Of a stretch of 44,182 nucleotides of DNA, positions 32,636 through 40,637 are shown one piece after another (position 1 is the first letter of the stretch; every line of letters begins with the position of its first letter). This stretch comes from an uncultured Sutterella sp. (lineage in GTDB: Bacteria > Pseudomonadota > Gammaproteobacteria > Burkholderiales > Burkholderiaceae_F). Position numbers and translations under genes: made by a program. The notes under the pieces were generated by a model that saw only the letters and a program-made list of their open reading frames with translations, was not told where the DNA came from and searched no databases. The stretch covers positions 1 to 44,182 of the forward strand of contig CAJMEC010000013.1 of the NCBI GenBank assembly GCA_905212345.1, read 5' to 3'.

Positions 32636-32998
32636 TTACTTCGAGAGCTTTTCCTTAATACGGGCAGCCTTACCGGCGCGATCACGCAAGTAGTAGAGCT
32701 TGGCACGGCGAACATCACCGCGACGCTTCACTTCGATGCTGGCGATCGTCGGAGCGTAGAGTTGGAACGTACGTTCAACACCTTCACCGCTGGAGATCTT
32801 ACGAACGATAAAGGAGGAGTTCAAACCGCGGTTGCGGCGAGCGATCACAACACCTTCGTAAGCTTGGACGCGCTTGCGGGAACCTTCAACAACGTTCACG
32901 TTCACAACAACCGTGTCACCGGCAGCGAATTCAGGATAGGTCTTGCCAGCGGTCACGCGGGCGATTTCTTCTTGTTCCAACGTTTGGATAAGATTCAT
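32636..32998 (-). CDS. rplS: 50S ribosomal protein L19
   Basis: A 120-aa protein matching L19: MNLIQTLEQEEIAR, FAAGDTVVVNVNVVEGSRKRVQ, YEGVVIARRNRGLNSSFIVRKIS and the GDVRRAKLYYLR end. L19 sits at the 30S-50S interface. The start at 32998 has GGAG 8 nt upstream; an in-frame codon eight residues earlier is ignored. It is downstream of trmD as in most bacteria, but a separate promoter and a leader of about 125 nt precede it. Confidence 0.97.
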   Translation of the reverse strand: MNLIQTLEQEEIARVTAGKTYPEFAAGDTVVVNVNVVEGSRKRVQAYEGVVIARRNRGLNSSFIVRKISSGEGVERTFQLYAPTIASIEVKRRGDVRRAKLYYLRDRAGKAARIKEKLSK

Positions 32999-33156
32999 TT
33001 TTTTCTCCAAAACCATCATCATGTGACCTGCGGTCGGATCATATGTCCGCGCATCGTCGTCACCGATAGGATGGGTTTTAATTAAACAAAATACTTCCTG
33101 TTCAACCGAACAGAAAGACCGCTATTGTATAGCAATCTTTTCCTTTTTGCATTCAA
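32999..33156 (-). promoter_or_regulatory. rplS promoter and structured leader
   Basis: On the minus strand an extended -10 (TGCTATACAAT, 33134-33124) lies downstream of TTGAAT (33156-33151). The leader that follows has a perfect hairpin CTGTTC-GGTT-GAACAG (33113-33098) and a CGGA/TCCG stem near 33030-33050. It may allow rplS to be expressed and tuned apart from trmD. No known L19 leader family is recognised. Confidence 0.45.
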
Positions 33157-33254
33157 GAAGTTGATTCAATGCGTTGGCTGGATTTTCAGCCATTGTCCAA
33201 GCTCGGCACATAGCACGCTTTTTAACGAAAAAACACTTCGAACCAACACAAAAA

Positions 33255-33989
33255 CTAGACGTTCTTTTTCAGCCAAAGCACATCCGCTTTGCTAAGTTTT
33301 CCACAAGACTTAGCTTTCTCAATTAAATCTGGGCGGCTTCGCAAGGTGATTTCCAGCGCTTTTTCTCGAGTCCACTTGGCAATATTGGCATGATGCCCTG
33401 TTAAAAGCACTTCAGGCACTGTTTCCCCTTCCCAAACCTCAGGTCTTGTGTAGTGCGGCGCATCCAAAAGCCCGGTTGAAAAGGATTCATCCAAAGTCGA
33501 GAGTTCTTTGATTGCCCCGGGCAGCTGACGAACCACCGCATCAATCAAAATCATTGCAGCCAGTTCTCCGCCGGAGAGAACAAAATCCCCCACACTCACC
33601 GTTTCATCGACATAATGATCCAAAAAGCGTTGATCGATTCCTTCGTAGCGGCCGCAAATCAAAACCATGTCTTCGTTGTCAGCCACCCAACGCCGCACCG
33701 TCTCATCGGTAAGCCTCGTGCCGTTAGGAGCAAAACTGATCACTCGGCCACGGTTACCCGAACGTCTGATTCGTTTAAGCGTTCTGGCTAAAGGCTCAGC
33801 CATCATCACCATACCCGGTCCGCCGCCAAATGGCCGATCATCAACCGTTCGGTGATTGTCTTCGGTTTCCTCTCGGGGGTTCCAGGTATTGAGCGACCAA
33901 AGTCCTCTTTGCATAGCCCGAGACGTGATGCCATTTTGAGTAACAGCATCAAACATCGGTTCAAACAGCGTGATGACGTCAAAGCGCAT
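33255..33989 (-). CDS. trmD: tRNA (guanine37-N1)-methyltransferase
   Basis: TrmD makes m1G37, which prevents +1 frameshifting at CCN and some CUN codons. The 244-aa SPOUT-fold protein has the knotted AdoMet site: GGGPGMVM near 55-62, VLICGRYEGIDQRF near 108-121, SVGDFVLSGGELAAM near 130-144, and the catalytic DAPHYTRP near 175. I use the ATG at 33989, with AAAGAG upstream, rather than a TTG two codons earlier. It begins 11 nt after iscX, so it appears to be joined to the isc operon; rimM and rpsP are not beside it. Confidence 0.95.
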   Translation of the reverse strand: MRFDVITLFEPMFDAVTQNGITSRAMQRGLWSLNTWNPREETEDNHRTVDDRPFGGGPGMVMMAEPLARTLKRIRRSGNRGRVISFAPNGTRLTDETVRRWVADNEDMVLICGRYEGIDQRFLDHYVDETVSVGDFVLSGGELAAMILIDAVVRQLPGAIKELSTLDESFSTGLLDAPHYTRPEVWEGETVPEVLLTGHHANIAKWTREKALEITLRSRPDLIEKAKSCGKLSKADVLWLKKNV

Positions 33990-34000
33990 GGTCAATCTCT

Positions 34001-34192
34001 TTAGAGTTCATCGAGCCAAGCTTGCAAAATCGCTTCCAAAATGGCCTCGTTGCTTTTCTCTGGATCATCGTCAAAACCATCCAGTTCAAGCACCATGGCA
34101 TGCAACTCGGTAAATCGCAGCTTCAACGGATTGACGTCCGGATGCTCGTCATAGAGCGCTTCGGCAATCTGTTGGGTATCAGTCCAACGCAT
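34001..34192 (-). CDS. iscX: Fe-S assembly protein IscX
   Basis: A 63-aa acidic protein of the IscX (YfhJ) family, which binds IscS and iron and tunes the rate of cluster assembly. MRWTDTQQIAEALYDEHPDVNPLKLRFTEL is the characteristic opening and the conserved DDP motif and EAILQAWLDE end are present. The ATG at 34192 has AAGGAG 8 nt upstream. It starts 2 nt after fdx. Confidence 0.93.
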   Translation of the reverse strand: MRWTDTQQIAEALYDEHPDVNPLKLRFTELHAMVLELDGFDDDPEKSNEAILEAILQAWLDEL

Positions 34193-34194
34193 AA

Positions 34195-34530
34195 TCAATG
34201 CTCCTTGGCGTGATTGCGGCTGTATTTGGGAATTTCAATCACAAGATCTTCTTCACCCACCACCGCTTGGCAAGACAATCGGGATAAATCCGTCACACCC
34301 CAAGCTTGATCGAGCATATCCAACTCTTCGTCTTCAGGTTCATTTAGGGAATCAAAGCCTTGGCGAACAATAACGTGACACGTTGAACAGGCCCCGGAAA
34401 ATTCACAGGCATGCTCAATCCCAACACCATTAGCGAGTAAGGCTCGCGCTAATTTAACGCCGGACTTAACTTCAAAAGTCTTTCCCTCGGGACAAACGCT
34501 TGCGTGAGGCAAAACGGTAATCTTGGGCAT
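34195..34530 (-). CDS. fdx: ISC-type [2Fe-2S] ferredoxin
   Basis: A 111-aa adrenodoxin-type ferredoxin that supplies electrons for Fe-S cluster building on IscU. The four cluster ligands are C42, C48, C51 and C87 (CEFSGACSTC and LSCQAV). The C-terminal IPKYSRNHAKEH is typical of the isc ferredoxin. The gene lies between hscA (3 nt away) and iscX in the usual isc order. Confidence 0.96.
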   Translation of the reverse strand: MPKITVLPHASVCPEGKTFEVKSGVKLARALLANGVGIEHACEFSGACSTCHVIVRQGFDSLNEPEDEELDMLDQAWGVTDLSRLSCQAVVGEEDLVIEIPKYSRNHAKEH

Positions 34531-34533
34531 AGT

Positions 34534-36405
34534 CTATTTTCCTTCAATATCTTCAACGCTTTTGCCGGAGAGGGCCTGGGCAATCGCTCGATCCATGCGA
34601 CGTTCAGCGAAACTTTCAGTCGCCTGCGTCAGTTCCTTTTCAAGCGTTTTAATAGTTTCCAATTCGTGGGCATCAACCGCTGCCAACAAACGTGTAATGA
34701 GATCTCGAATATGGTTTTCTTCTTGCTTTGTCAAAAGGTCAGCGTCCGATGCTAAAGCGCTCACCGTGGATTCAATCAAGCGACGTGATTCCACTTCCTC
34801 TTCGCGCAACGCTCTTTCACGCATATCTTCTTCGGCGTTACCCGTGCCGTCTTTGAGCATGCGCATGATTTCCTCATCGCTTAAACCGTAAGAGGGCTTG
34901 ACGGTGACATGGGCTTCAACACCCGTTTGCGTTTCACGGGCAGAAACCGACAATAGACCATCGGCGTCAACACTGAAAGTCACTCGAATTCTTGCAGCCC
35001 CCGCCACTAAAGCCGGCAGACCGCGAAGCTCAAAACGAGCCAAGCTGCGGCAGGCATCCACGATTTCACGTTCGCCTTGCACCACATGGATAGCCATGGC
35101 TGTCTGGCCGTCTTTAAAGGTGGTGAAATCCTGAGCCATCGCAACCGGAATGGGCGTATTTCTCGGAATGATTTTTTCGACCAAACCGCCCATGGTTTCC
35201 AATCCCAAGGATAGCGGCGTGACATCAAGCAAAAGCCAGTCGTCTCCGGCCGTATTGCCGGCTAAGAGGTTAGCCTGTTTAGCCGCCCCTACTGCGACCA
35301 CTTCATCCGGATTGATGTTATCGAGCGGCTCAAAACCCAAATAATCCTTAACCGCTTCACGAATCACCGGCATACGAGTGGAGCCGCCCACCAAAACGAG
35401 CCCTTGAATATCTTTTCGATCAAGTTTGGCATCACGTATTACCGCATCAAGCGTATCGATCGTCTTTTTAACCAAGCGGCAGGTTAGTCCTTTGAATATC
35501 TCCCGCGTGATCGTAAGACTGATTTTCTTGCCGGAAGAAAGTGTCACGTTGATGGCTGCGCTATCACTGCAACTTAAAGATTCTTTGGCCGCACGCGCAG
35601 CCACCATAATCAAGCTTTTGTCTTCCGGGGAAAGAATTTCAGAGACTTCGGCTTCTTGCAGTGCCCAACAGAAAATTCTGTGATCAAAATCATCGCCCCC
35701 TAAAGCAGAATCGCCGCCCGTGGCGAGCACCTCAAAAACGCCTTTTGTCAAACGAAGCACGGACACATCGAAGGTGCCGCCACCCAAGTCATAGATGACA
35801 TAAAGACCTTCGGCCCCCTCATCAAGCCCATAGGCCAAAGCCGCTGAGGTCGGTTCATTGAGAAGTCGCAACACGTTAAGACCGGCAAGCCTTGCCGCAT
35901 CTTTTGTGGCCTGACGCTGGGCATCATCAAAATAAGCAGGAACCGTGATCACCGCGCCGACCAATTCACCACCCAACGCCTCTTCAGCGCGATCTTTTAA
36001 GGCTTTTAAAATTTCAGCGGAAATTTCCACCGGGCTTTTCTCGCCTGCCACGGTCTGAACTCGCAACATACCGTCAGACTCGGCGAATCGATACGGAAGA
36101 CTTGAAGCCTCCTTAATCTCTGCGCTCGAGCGTCCCATAAAGCGCTTGACGCTGGCAATGGTATTTTGGGAATCTTCACTGATCGCTAAACGCGCTTCAT
36201 GCCCGACTACGGTTGTACCGTCTGTCAGATACCTAACGACAGACGGCAATAACTTTCTGCCTTCGTGATCGGCAAGCACCACTGTCTCGGCGCTTTTCAC
36301 CGTCGCCACCAGCGAATTGGTTGTTCCCAAATCAATGCCGACAGCCAAACGATGCTGATGAGGATCAGCCGACATGCCCGGCTCGGCAATTTGCAATAAA
36401 GCCAT
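34534..36405 (-). CDS. hscA: Fe-S assembly chaperone HscA
   Basis: A 623-aa Hsp70-type ATPase that helps transfer clusters from IscU, stimulated by HscB. The ATPase domain shows GIDLGTTNSLVA (about 24-35), VPAYFDDAQRQATKDAA, IYDLGGGTFDVSVL and LVGGSTRMPVI. The substrate-binding domain follows from about residue 395 (LLLDVTPLSLGLETMGG). Length and the short N-terminal extension fit HscA and not DnaK. It starts 9 nt after hscB. Confidence 0.96.
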   Translation of the reverse strand: MALLQIAEPGMSADPHQHRLAVGIDLGTTNSLVATVKSAETVVLADHEGRKLLPSVVRYLTDGTTVVGHEARLAISEDSQNTIASVKRFMGRSSAEIKEASSLPYRFAESDGMLRVQTVAGEKSPVEISAEILKALKDRAEEALGGELVGAVITVPAYFDDAQRQATKDAARLAGLNVLRLLNEPTSAALAYGLDEGAEGLYVIYDLGGGTFDVSVLRLTKGVFEVLATGGDSALGGDDFDHRIFCWALQEAEVSEILSPEDKSLIMVAARAAKESLSCSDSAAINVTLSSGKKISLTITREIFKGLTCRLVKKTIDTLDAVIRDAKLDRKDIQGLVLVGGSTRMPVIREAVKDYLGFEPLDNINPDEVVAVGAAKQANLLAGNTAGDDWLLLDVTPLSLGLETMGGLVEKIIPRNTPIPVAMAQDFTTFKDGQTAMAIHVVQGEREIVDACRSLARFELRGLPALVAGAARIRVTFSVDADGLLSVSARETQTGVEAHVTVKPSYGLSDEEIMRMLKDGTGNAEEDMRERALREEEVESRRLIESTVSALASDADLLTKQEENHIRDLITRLLAAVDAHELETIKTLEKELTQATESFAERRMDRAIAQALSGKSVEDIEGK

Positions 36406-36414
36406 GAAAAAATC

Positions 36415-36912
36415 CTAGTGTTGAATTTGTGTGAGCAGTTTATTAACAAACATCAACTCACGCGTCGCTTCAAAAGCTGCCTTGTCGTTATGAATGGTAT
36501 CAAAAGCCTTGCCTAGGGAAGCAATCAGCTCACGCTGATGTTCTTTAACCTCTTCAAAAAGGCTCTGACGCGCGCTTTCATCACCCGTTTGCTCACACAC
36601 TTCGAGCGCCTCGTGCCACTGCATCTGAAGCATTAGGAAATCGGCGGGCATCGGACGATGTTCGTTAATATCAAATCCTTTGAGTTTACACAGATACTGC
36701 GCGCGCAAAAGGTCATCGGCAAGTGTGCGGTACGCTTCGTTAACCTGCACACTCATCTGTTGGGCGATACGCTTTTCGAGCGCACTGGCCGTCACAAAAC
36801 GATCCGGATGCAGGCGCTGAAGCAAAGCATTTTTCACCGCCTCCAGAGACGACAAATCAACCGCAAAAGTTTGCGGTTGATTTAAAAGGGAAAAATAATC
36901 TTTTTGACTCAT
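36415..36912 (-). CDS. hscB: Fe-S assembly co-chaperone HscB
   Basis: A 165-aa J-domain protein. The HPD tripeptide is at 35-37 (LQRLHPDRF), within an N-terminal J domain that begins DYFSLLNQP. The C-terminal three-helix part binds IscU and includes MQWHEALE. I use the ATG at 36912 (MSQKDYF), with GAG upstream, and not the GTG five codons earlier. It delivers IscU to HscA. The Cys pairs found at the N-terminus of some eukaryotic homologues are absent. Confidence 0.95.
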   Translation of the reverse strand: MSQKDYFSLLNQPQTFAVDLSSLEAVKNALLQRLHPDRFVTASALEKRIAQQMSVQVNEAYRTLADDLLRAQYLCKLKGFDINEHRPMPADFLMLQMQWHEALEVCEQTGDESARQSLFEEVKEHQRELIASLGKAFDTIHNDKAAFEATRELMFVNKLLTQIQH

Positions 36913-36923
36913 GAGCCGCTCAA

Positions 36924-37247
36924 TCACACCTGAAAAGATTCACCACAACCGCAGTGACTTTTCTCGTTGGGATTGTGGAACTTGAACCCTTCATTGAGCC
37001 CTTCACGGGTATAGTCAAGTTCAGTGCCGTCAATGTAGGGCAAGCTCTTGGCATCGACCACAACCTTCACTCCGAAAGATTCCCATACTTGGTCATCTTC
37101 TTCGATCGCGTCGGCGAATTCAAGCTTGTAGGCCATACCCGAGCAGCCAGAGGTCTTCACACCAAGGCGCAAACCGATGCCCTTACCTCGCTTTGTTAAA
37201 TAAGCGTTGACATGGCGGGCAGCGTTTTCTGTCAATGTCACAGCCAT
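36924..37247 (-). CDS. iscA: A-type Fe-S carrier IscA
   Basis: A 107-aa A-type carrier with the three invariant cysteines C35, C99 and C101 (SGCSGMAY and SHCGCG). It passes clusters or iron to target proteins. The ATG at 37247 begins MAVTLTENAA, as in the family, with AAGGAAAG upstream; a codon 33 nt earlier would overlap iscU and is not used. It lies 1 nt after the iscU stop. Confidence 0.96.
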   Translation of the reverse strand: MAVTLTENAARHVNAYLTKRGKGIGLRLGVKTSGCSGMAYKLEFADAIEEDDQVWESFGVKVVVDAKSLPYIDGTELDYTREGLNEGFKFHNPNEKSHCGCGESFQV

Positions 37248-37248
37248 C

Positions 37249-37632
37249 TTACTTTCCTTGTTTTTGACGGTAATCGGCAATCGCGGCCTTGATCGCGTCT
37301 TCAGCCAAAATCGAGCAGTGAATCTTCACCGGCGGCAGAGCCAATTCTTCGGCAATCTGCTCATTGGACAACTGCATGGCTTCATCAAGGGACTTGCCCT
37401 TAACCCACTCGGTCACCAAAGAGCTCGAGGCAATGGCTGAACCGCAACCATAGGTTTTAAATTTAGCGTCTTCGATAATACCTTCGGGATTGACTTTAAT
37501 CTGCAAACGCATCACATCGCCACAGGCGGGAGCTCCCACCATGCCGGTGCCAACGTCCTTTTCGTTCTTATCGAGCGTGCCCACATTACGGGGGTGCTCA
37601 TAGTGATCCATCACTTTGTCACTGTATTGCAT
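37249..37632 (-). CDS. iscU: Fe-S cluster scaffold IscU
   Basis: A 127-aa scaffold on which new [2Fe-2S] clusters are built. Ligands C37, C63 and C106 (GAPACGDV, YGCGSA, KIHCS) and the HscA-recognition motif LPPVK (99-103) are all present. It follows iscS by 23 nt. Confidence 0.97.
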   Translation of the reverse strand: MQYSDKVMDHYEHPRNVGTLDKNEKDVGTGMVGAPACGDVMRLQIKVNPEGIIEDAKFKTYGCGSAIASSSLVTEWVKGKSLDEAMQLSNEQIAEELALPPVKIHCSILAEDAIKAAIADYRQKQGK

Positions 37633-37655
37633 CTGTCCTATCCTTTTTCTGATTT

Positions 37656-38864
37656 TTAGTGTTCAGACCACTTCACTTGGTTAAGATCCACACCCTCTTG
37701 GTGCATTTCCCACAACGGGGACATTTCACGAAGTTTGGCCACTTTTTCCTTTAACTGCGCCACCACAAAGTCGATTTCTTCTTCCGTGGTAAATCGGCCT
37801 AATGTAAAGCGGATAGAGCTGTGAGCGAGCTCGTCATCGCGCCCCAAGGCACGCAAGACAAAAGACGGTTCAAGACTGGCTGACGTGCAGGCTGACCCCG
37901 AAGACACGGCCACATCTTTGAGCGCCAACATGAGACTTTCGCCTTCGATAAAGGCAAAACTCACGTTGAGGTTGGTTGAAACACGGTGCTCCCAATCGCC
38001 GTTTAAATACACATCCGGAATTTCTTGGATACCGGCCCAAAGCTTGTCACGCAACTTCTTAAAGCGGGCGTTTTCTTCATCCATTTCAAGGCGGGCCAAA
38101 CGATAGGCTTCACCCATACCCACGATTTGGTGCGTTGCCAAAGTACCGGAACGCATTCCTCGTTCATGACCGCCACCGTGAATTTGCGCTTCAAGGCGGA
38201 CACGGGGCTTGCGTCTGACATAAAGCGCGCCGATTCCTTTAGGACCGTAGACCTTGTGACCCGACATGCTCATCAGGTCAATTGGATCCTTGGTCATATC
38301 GAAGTGCAACTTACCAATGGCTTGTGTGGCGTCAACGTGGAAGAAAATACCACGTTCACGGCACATTTGACCGATGGTATTTATATCTTGGATAACACCG
38401 ATTTCATTGTTAACAGCCATGACAGAAACCAAAATGGTGTCATCACGCATGGCCGCTTTCAACGCATCCAAATCCAAAAGACCATTGGGCAAAACGTCCA
38501 TGTAGGTCACGTCAAAGCCTTCCGTTTCCAAATGGCGCATGCTATCCAAAACGGCCTTGTGTTCAGTCTTCACTGTAATGAGGTGCTTGCCGCGGTCTTT
38601 ATAAAAATGGGCAATACCTTTAAGCGCCAGGTTGTCCGATTCGGTGGCCCCGGATGTCCAAACAATTTCGCGCGGATCGGCGTTGATCATCTGAGCGACC
38701 TGTGAACGGGCTTCTTCGACAGCCTCGCGGGCTTCCAGTCCGTACAGATGAGAGTTGCTGGCCGCATTGCCGAAGCGCTCATACAGCCAGGGGATCATCT
38801 TTTCTACAACACGGGGATCAACCGGAGTCGTGGCACCATAGTCCAAATAAACAGGTTTTCTCAA
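37656..38864 (-). CDS. iscS: Cysteine desulfurase IscS
   Basis: A 402-aa PLP enzyme that converts cysteine to alanine and passes persulfide sulfur to IscU and to tRNA thiolation enzymes. The PLP Lys is K204 (SGHKVYGPKG), H102 lies in KTEHKA, and the persulfide Cys is C326 in the SSGSACTSAS loop. The start codon is TTG with AAGGAG 6 nt upstream, an arrangement that may lower expression. It is the first gene of iscSUA-hscBA-fdx-iscX, with no iscR before it. Confidence 0.96.
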   Translation of the reverse strand: MRKPVYLDYGATTPVDPRVVEKMIPWLYERFGNAASNSHLYGLEAREAVEEARSQVAQMINADPREIVWTSGATESDNLALKGIAHFYKDRGKHLITVKTEHKAVLDSMRHLETEGFDVTYMDVLPNGLLDLDALKAAMRDDTILVSVMAVNNEIGVIQDINTIGQMCRERGIFFHVDATQAIGKLHFDMTKDPIDLMSMSGHKVYGPKGIGALYVRRKPRVRLEAQIHGGGHERGMRSGTLATHQIVGMGEAYRLARLEMDEENARFKKLRDKLWAGIQEIPDVYLNGDWEHRVSTNLNVSFAFIEGESLMLALKDVAVSSGSACTSASLEPSFVLRALGRDDELAHSSIRFTLGRFTTEEEIDFVVAQLKEKVAKLREMSPLWEMHQEGVDLNQVKWSEH

Positions 38865-39135
38865 TTTGAGCTCCTTAACGAATCAACGCCTATCTATATA
38901 TAGACAAGTCTGAAAACAGACCTATTCAAGCTAGGGATAACCCCTGCTTTTTCAAACGAAAGTAGATATTACTGACTTCACTTTTTAAACGCAAGATAAA
39001 TTATGACAAAATTCTCAAAAATAGGAATAAAAAACTCACTTATCCCATTGTAAATAAAAGAATAAATGAGTCAATTCAAAAACTGTTTCAAAGCGCAAAA
39101 TGTCTGTAATCATTGCAGACTAAAGATTGTATTGA
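38865..39135. other. AT-rich gap upstream of iscS; position where iscR is expected
   Basis: No open frame of IscR length or recognisable remnant is present. The part nearest iscS holds two palindromes, TCTATATATAGA (38893-38904) and GTCTG-AAAA-CAGAC (38908-38921), which could be regulator sites or RNA stems. A loose GTCTG/CAGAC hairpin near 39095-39120 may end the phosphatase transcript. I could not place a convincing isc promoter. Confidence 0.55.
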
Positions 39136-39627
39136 TTACAAGGTTTTTGCATGAAGTCCGTTTTGATTTATTAAGGTAGATAAAAGCCCGTGGCAAGCAT
39201 CCTCGCAATAAAGGATCACTTTTTTAAATCCATCTGAATTCCCGTAGTAAGGATCGGGCACGATGGAGACGTCATAGCTTGCGCTGTAGCGCATCAAAAG
39301 TTCGGGCTTTTGACTGTATGCCGCAGGCGCCATTCGTTTGAGTTCATTGATATTGTTCCAATCCATGGCCAATATCCGATCATAGTGTTCAAAGTCCGAA
39401 GCAGAAATTTGACGGGCAACATGTTTAGACAAATCGTAGCCTCTGGCCTTGGCGCATTCAATGGCCCTTTGATCGGCCGCTTCGCCCACATGAAAACTTT
39501 CAGTACCGGCCGAGTCGATTTCAAATTCCTGAGATAGGCCCGCCCGATCCACTAACTTTCTGAAGACAGCCTCCGCTGTGGGTGAGCGGCAGATGTTGCC
39601 GGCACAAACAAAAAGAACTTTAAGCAT
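39136..39627 (-). CDS. Low-molecular-weight protein tyrosine phosphatase
   Basis: A 163-aa phosphatase. The P-loop CAGNICRS (8-15) contains the nucleophile C8 and R14, and the general acid D125 lies in DPYYG (125-129). In capsule clusters such proteins (Wzb, Etp) pair with tyrosine kinases, but this one stands alone. In Burkholderiales and Neisseria a similar gene sits just upstream of iscR-iscS, so this appears to be the conserved neighbour with iscR removed. Target unknown. Confidence 0.93.
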   Translation of the reverse strand: MLKVLFVCAGNICRSPTAEAVFRKLVDRAGLSQEFEIDSAGTESFHVGEAADQRAIECAKARGYDLSKHVARQISASDFEHYDRILAMDWNNINELKRMAPAAYSQKPELLMRYSASYDVSIVPDPYYGNSDGFKKVILYCEDACHGLLSTLINQNGLHAKTL

Positions 39628-39760
39628 AATTCACTAACTCCGTTAAAAAAATTTTTGCTTTTTCAAAATTCAAATTTACACTGCAAAAAGACGATTTTTG
39701 TGAAGTTTTTTTGAATTTCTCATACAATAGCTGCCCATCACTAATTGTTTAATCTTAAGC

Positions 39761-40450
39761 ATGGATACCATTTTTCAGGAACCGCTCGACCAAACTCAAA
39801 AGCCGATCACTTTGATTTGGCTACACGGCTTGGGTGTGGACGGCTCTGATTTTGAATCTTTTCAAAAAGAACTTTCTCAATTCGGCGACCTCAATAACGT
39901 TCGGATGGTTCTGCCCTCTGCCCCTTTGCGCGATATTACGGCCTACAACATGAAAATGAACGGCTGGTACGACCTTTTGGATGAGACATTCGAAGAAGAG
40001 GCAAAGGAAGATATAGACGGCATGAATCAAGCCGCCGAAACAATTACTGCCCTGATTGAGCAAGAACGTCAGAAGTATCCCGACTCGCCGATTTGGTTAG
40101 GCGGTTTTTCACAAGGAGCCGCAATGGCTATTCTTGTGGGCTTGTCACAAATCACCCCATTGGCCGGCGTCATAGCTTTATCGGGCTATGTTCCCAAACA
40201 TCCCCGTTTCGATGAATTAAGCGATGTGGCTAAACAGACGCCCGTCTTTATGGCTCACGGTACTTTAGATCCGGTCATTTCTCTTGTACAAGCGAAAAAG
40301 GGACTGGAAGTTCTCAATAAGGCGGGCGCCTCGGTTGAATTTTTTGACTACCCAATGGTCCATGAGATTTGTCCTGATGAGGTAGCCGATATTGCTGAAT
40401 TTATTCGGGCTCATGGCTCGGCTTCACAACAAGAGCCCTCGAAAGCCTGA
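39761..40450 (+). CDS. Carboxylesterase/phospholipase-type alpha/beta hydrolase
   Basis: A 229-aa serine hydrolase. The oxyanion LHGLGVDGSDF lies at 21-31, the nucleophile S117 in GFSQG (115-119), the acid D170 (HGTLDP) and H201 (MVHEI). It belongs to the EstB/acyl-protein-thioesterase-like group whose members hydrolyse short-chain esters or lysophospholipids. No signal peptide is seen, so it is cytoplasmic. The ATG follows a weak promoter with TACAAT about 35 nt upstream. The physiological ester is unknown. Confidence 0.88.
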   Translation: MDTIFQEPLDQTQKPITLIWLHGLGVDGSDFESFQKELSQFGDLNNVRMVLPSAPLRDITAYNMKMNGWYDLLDETFEEEAKEDIDGMNQAAETITALIEQERQKYPDSPIWLGGFSQGAAMAILVGLSQITPLAGVIALSGYVPKHPRFDELSDVAKQTPVFMAHGTLDPVISLVQAKKGLEVLNKAGASVEFFDYPMVHEICPDEVADIAEFIRAHGSASQQEPSKA

Positions 40451-40472
40451 TGGCGGTTTTTCAAACCTTTCG

Positions 40473-40499
40473 ACTCCGACTTTAACGTCGGAGTTTTTA
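40473..40499 (+). terminator. Terminator after the esterase gene
   Basis: The perfect stem ACTCCGAC/GTCGGAGT with a 6-nt loop is followed by T5. Confidence 0.8.
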
Positions 40500-40637
40500 T
40501 TTGGAATTAGGGAAAACGCTTGATTAAAAAGGGCTTTACCTTTGATTCAAAGCCGTACTTTTTGATTTTTTTCAGCATAAGATAGATGCTGAGAGTTTGT
40601 TTTGTATGCGCTTTTAGATTTTGGATTGGGGAATCAA

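Noticed and set aside
38893..38921. IscR type 1 binding site upstream of iscS
   Set aside because: The two palindromes do not match the spacing and AGTC/GACT core of the known type 1 site, so I list them only as unassigned palindromes.
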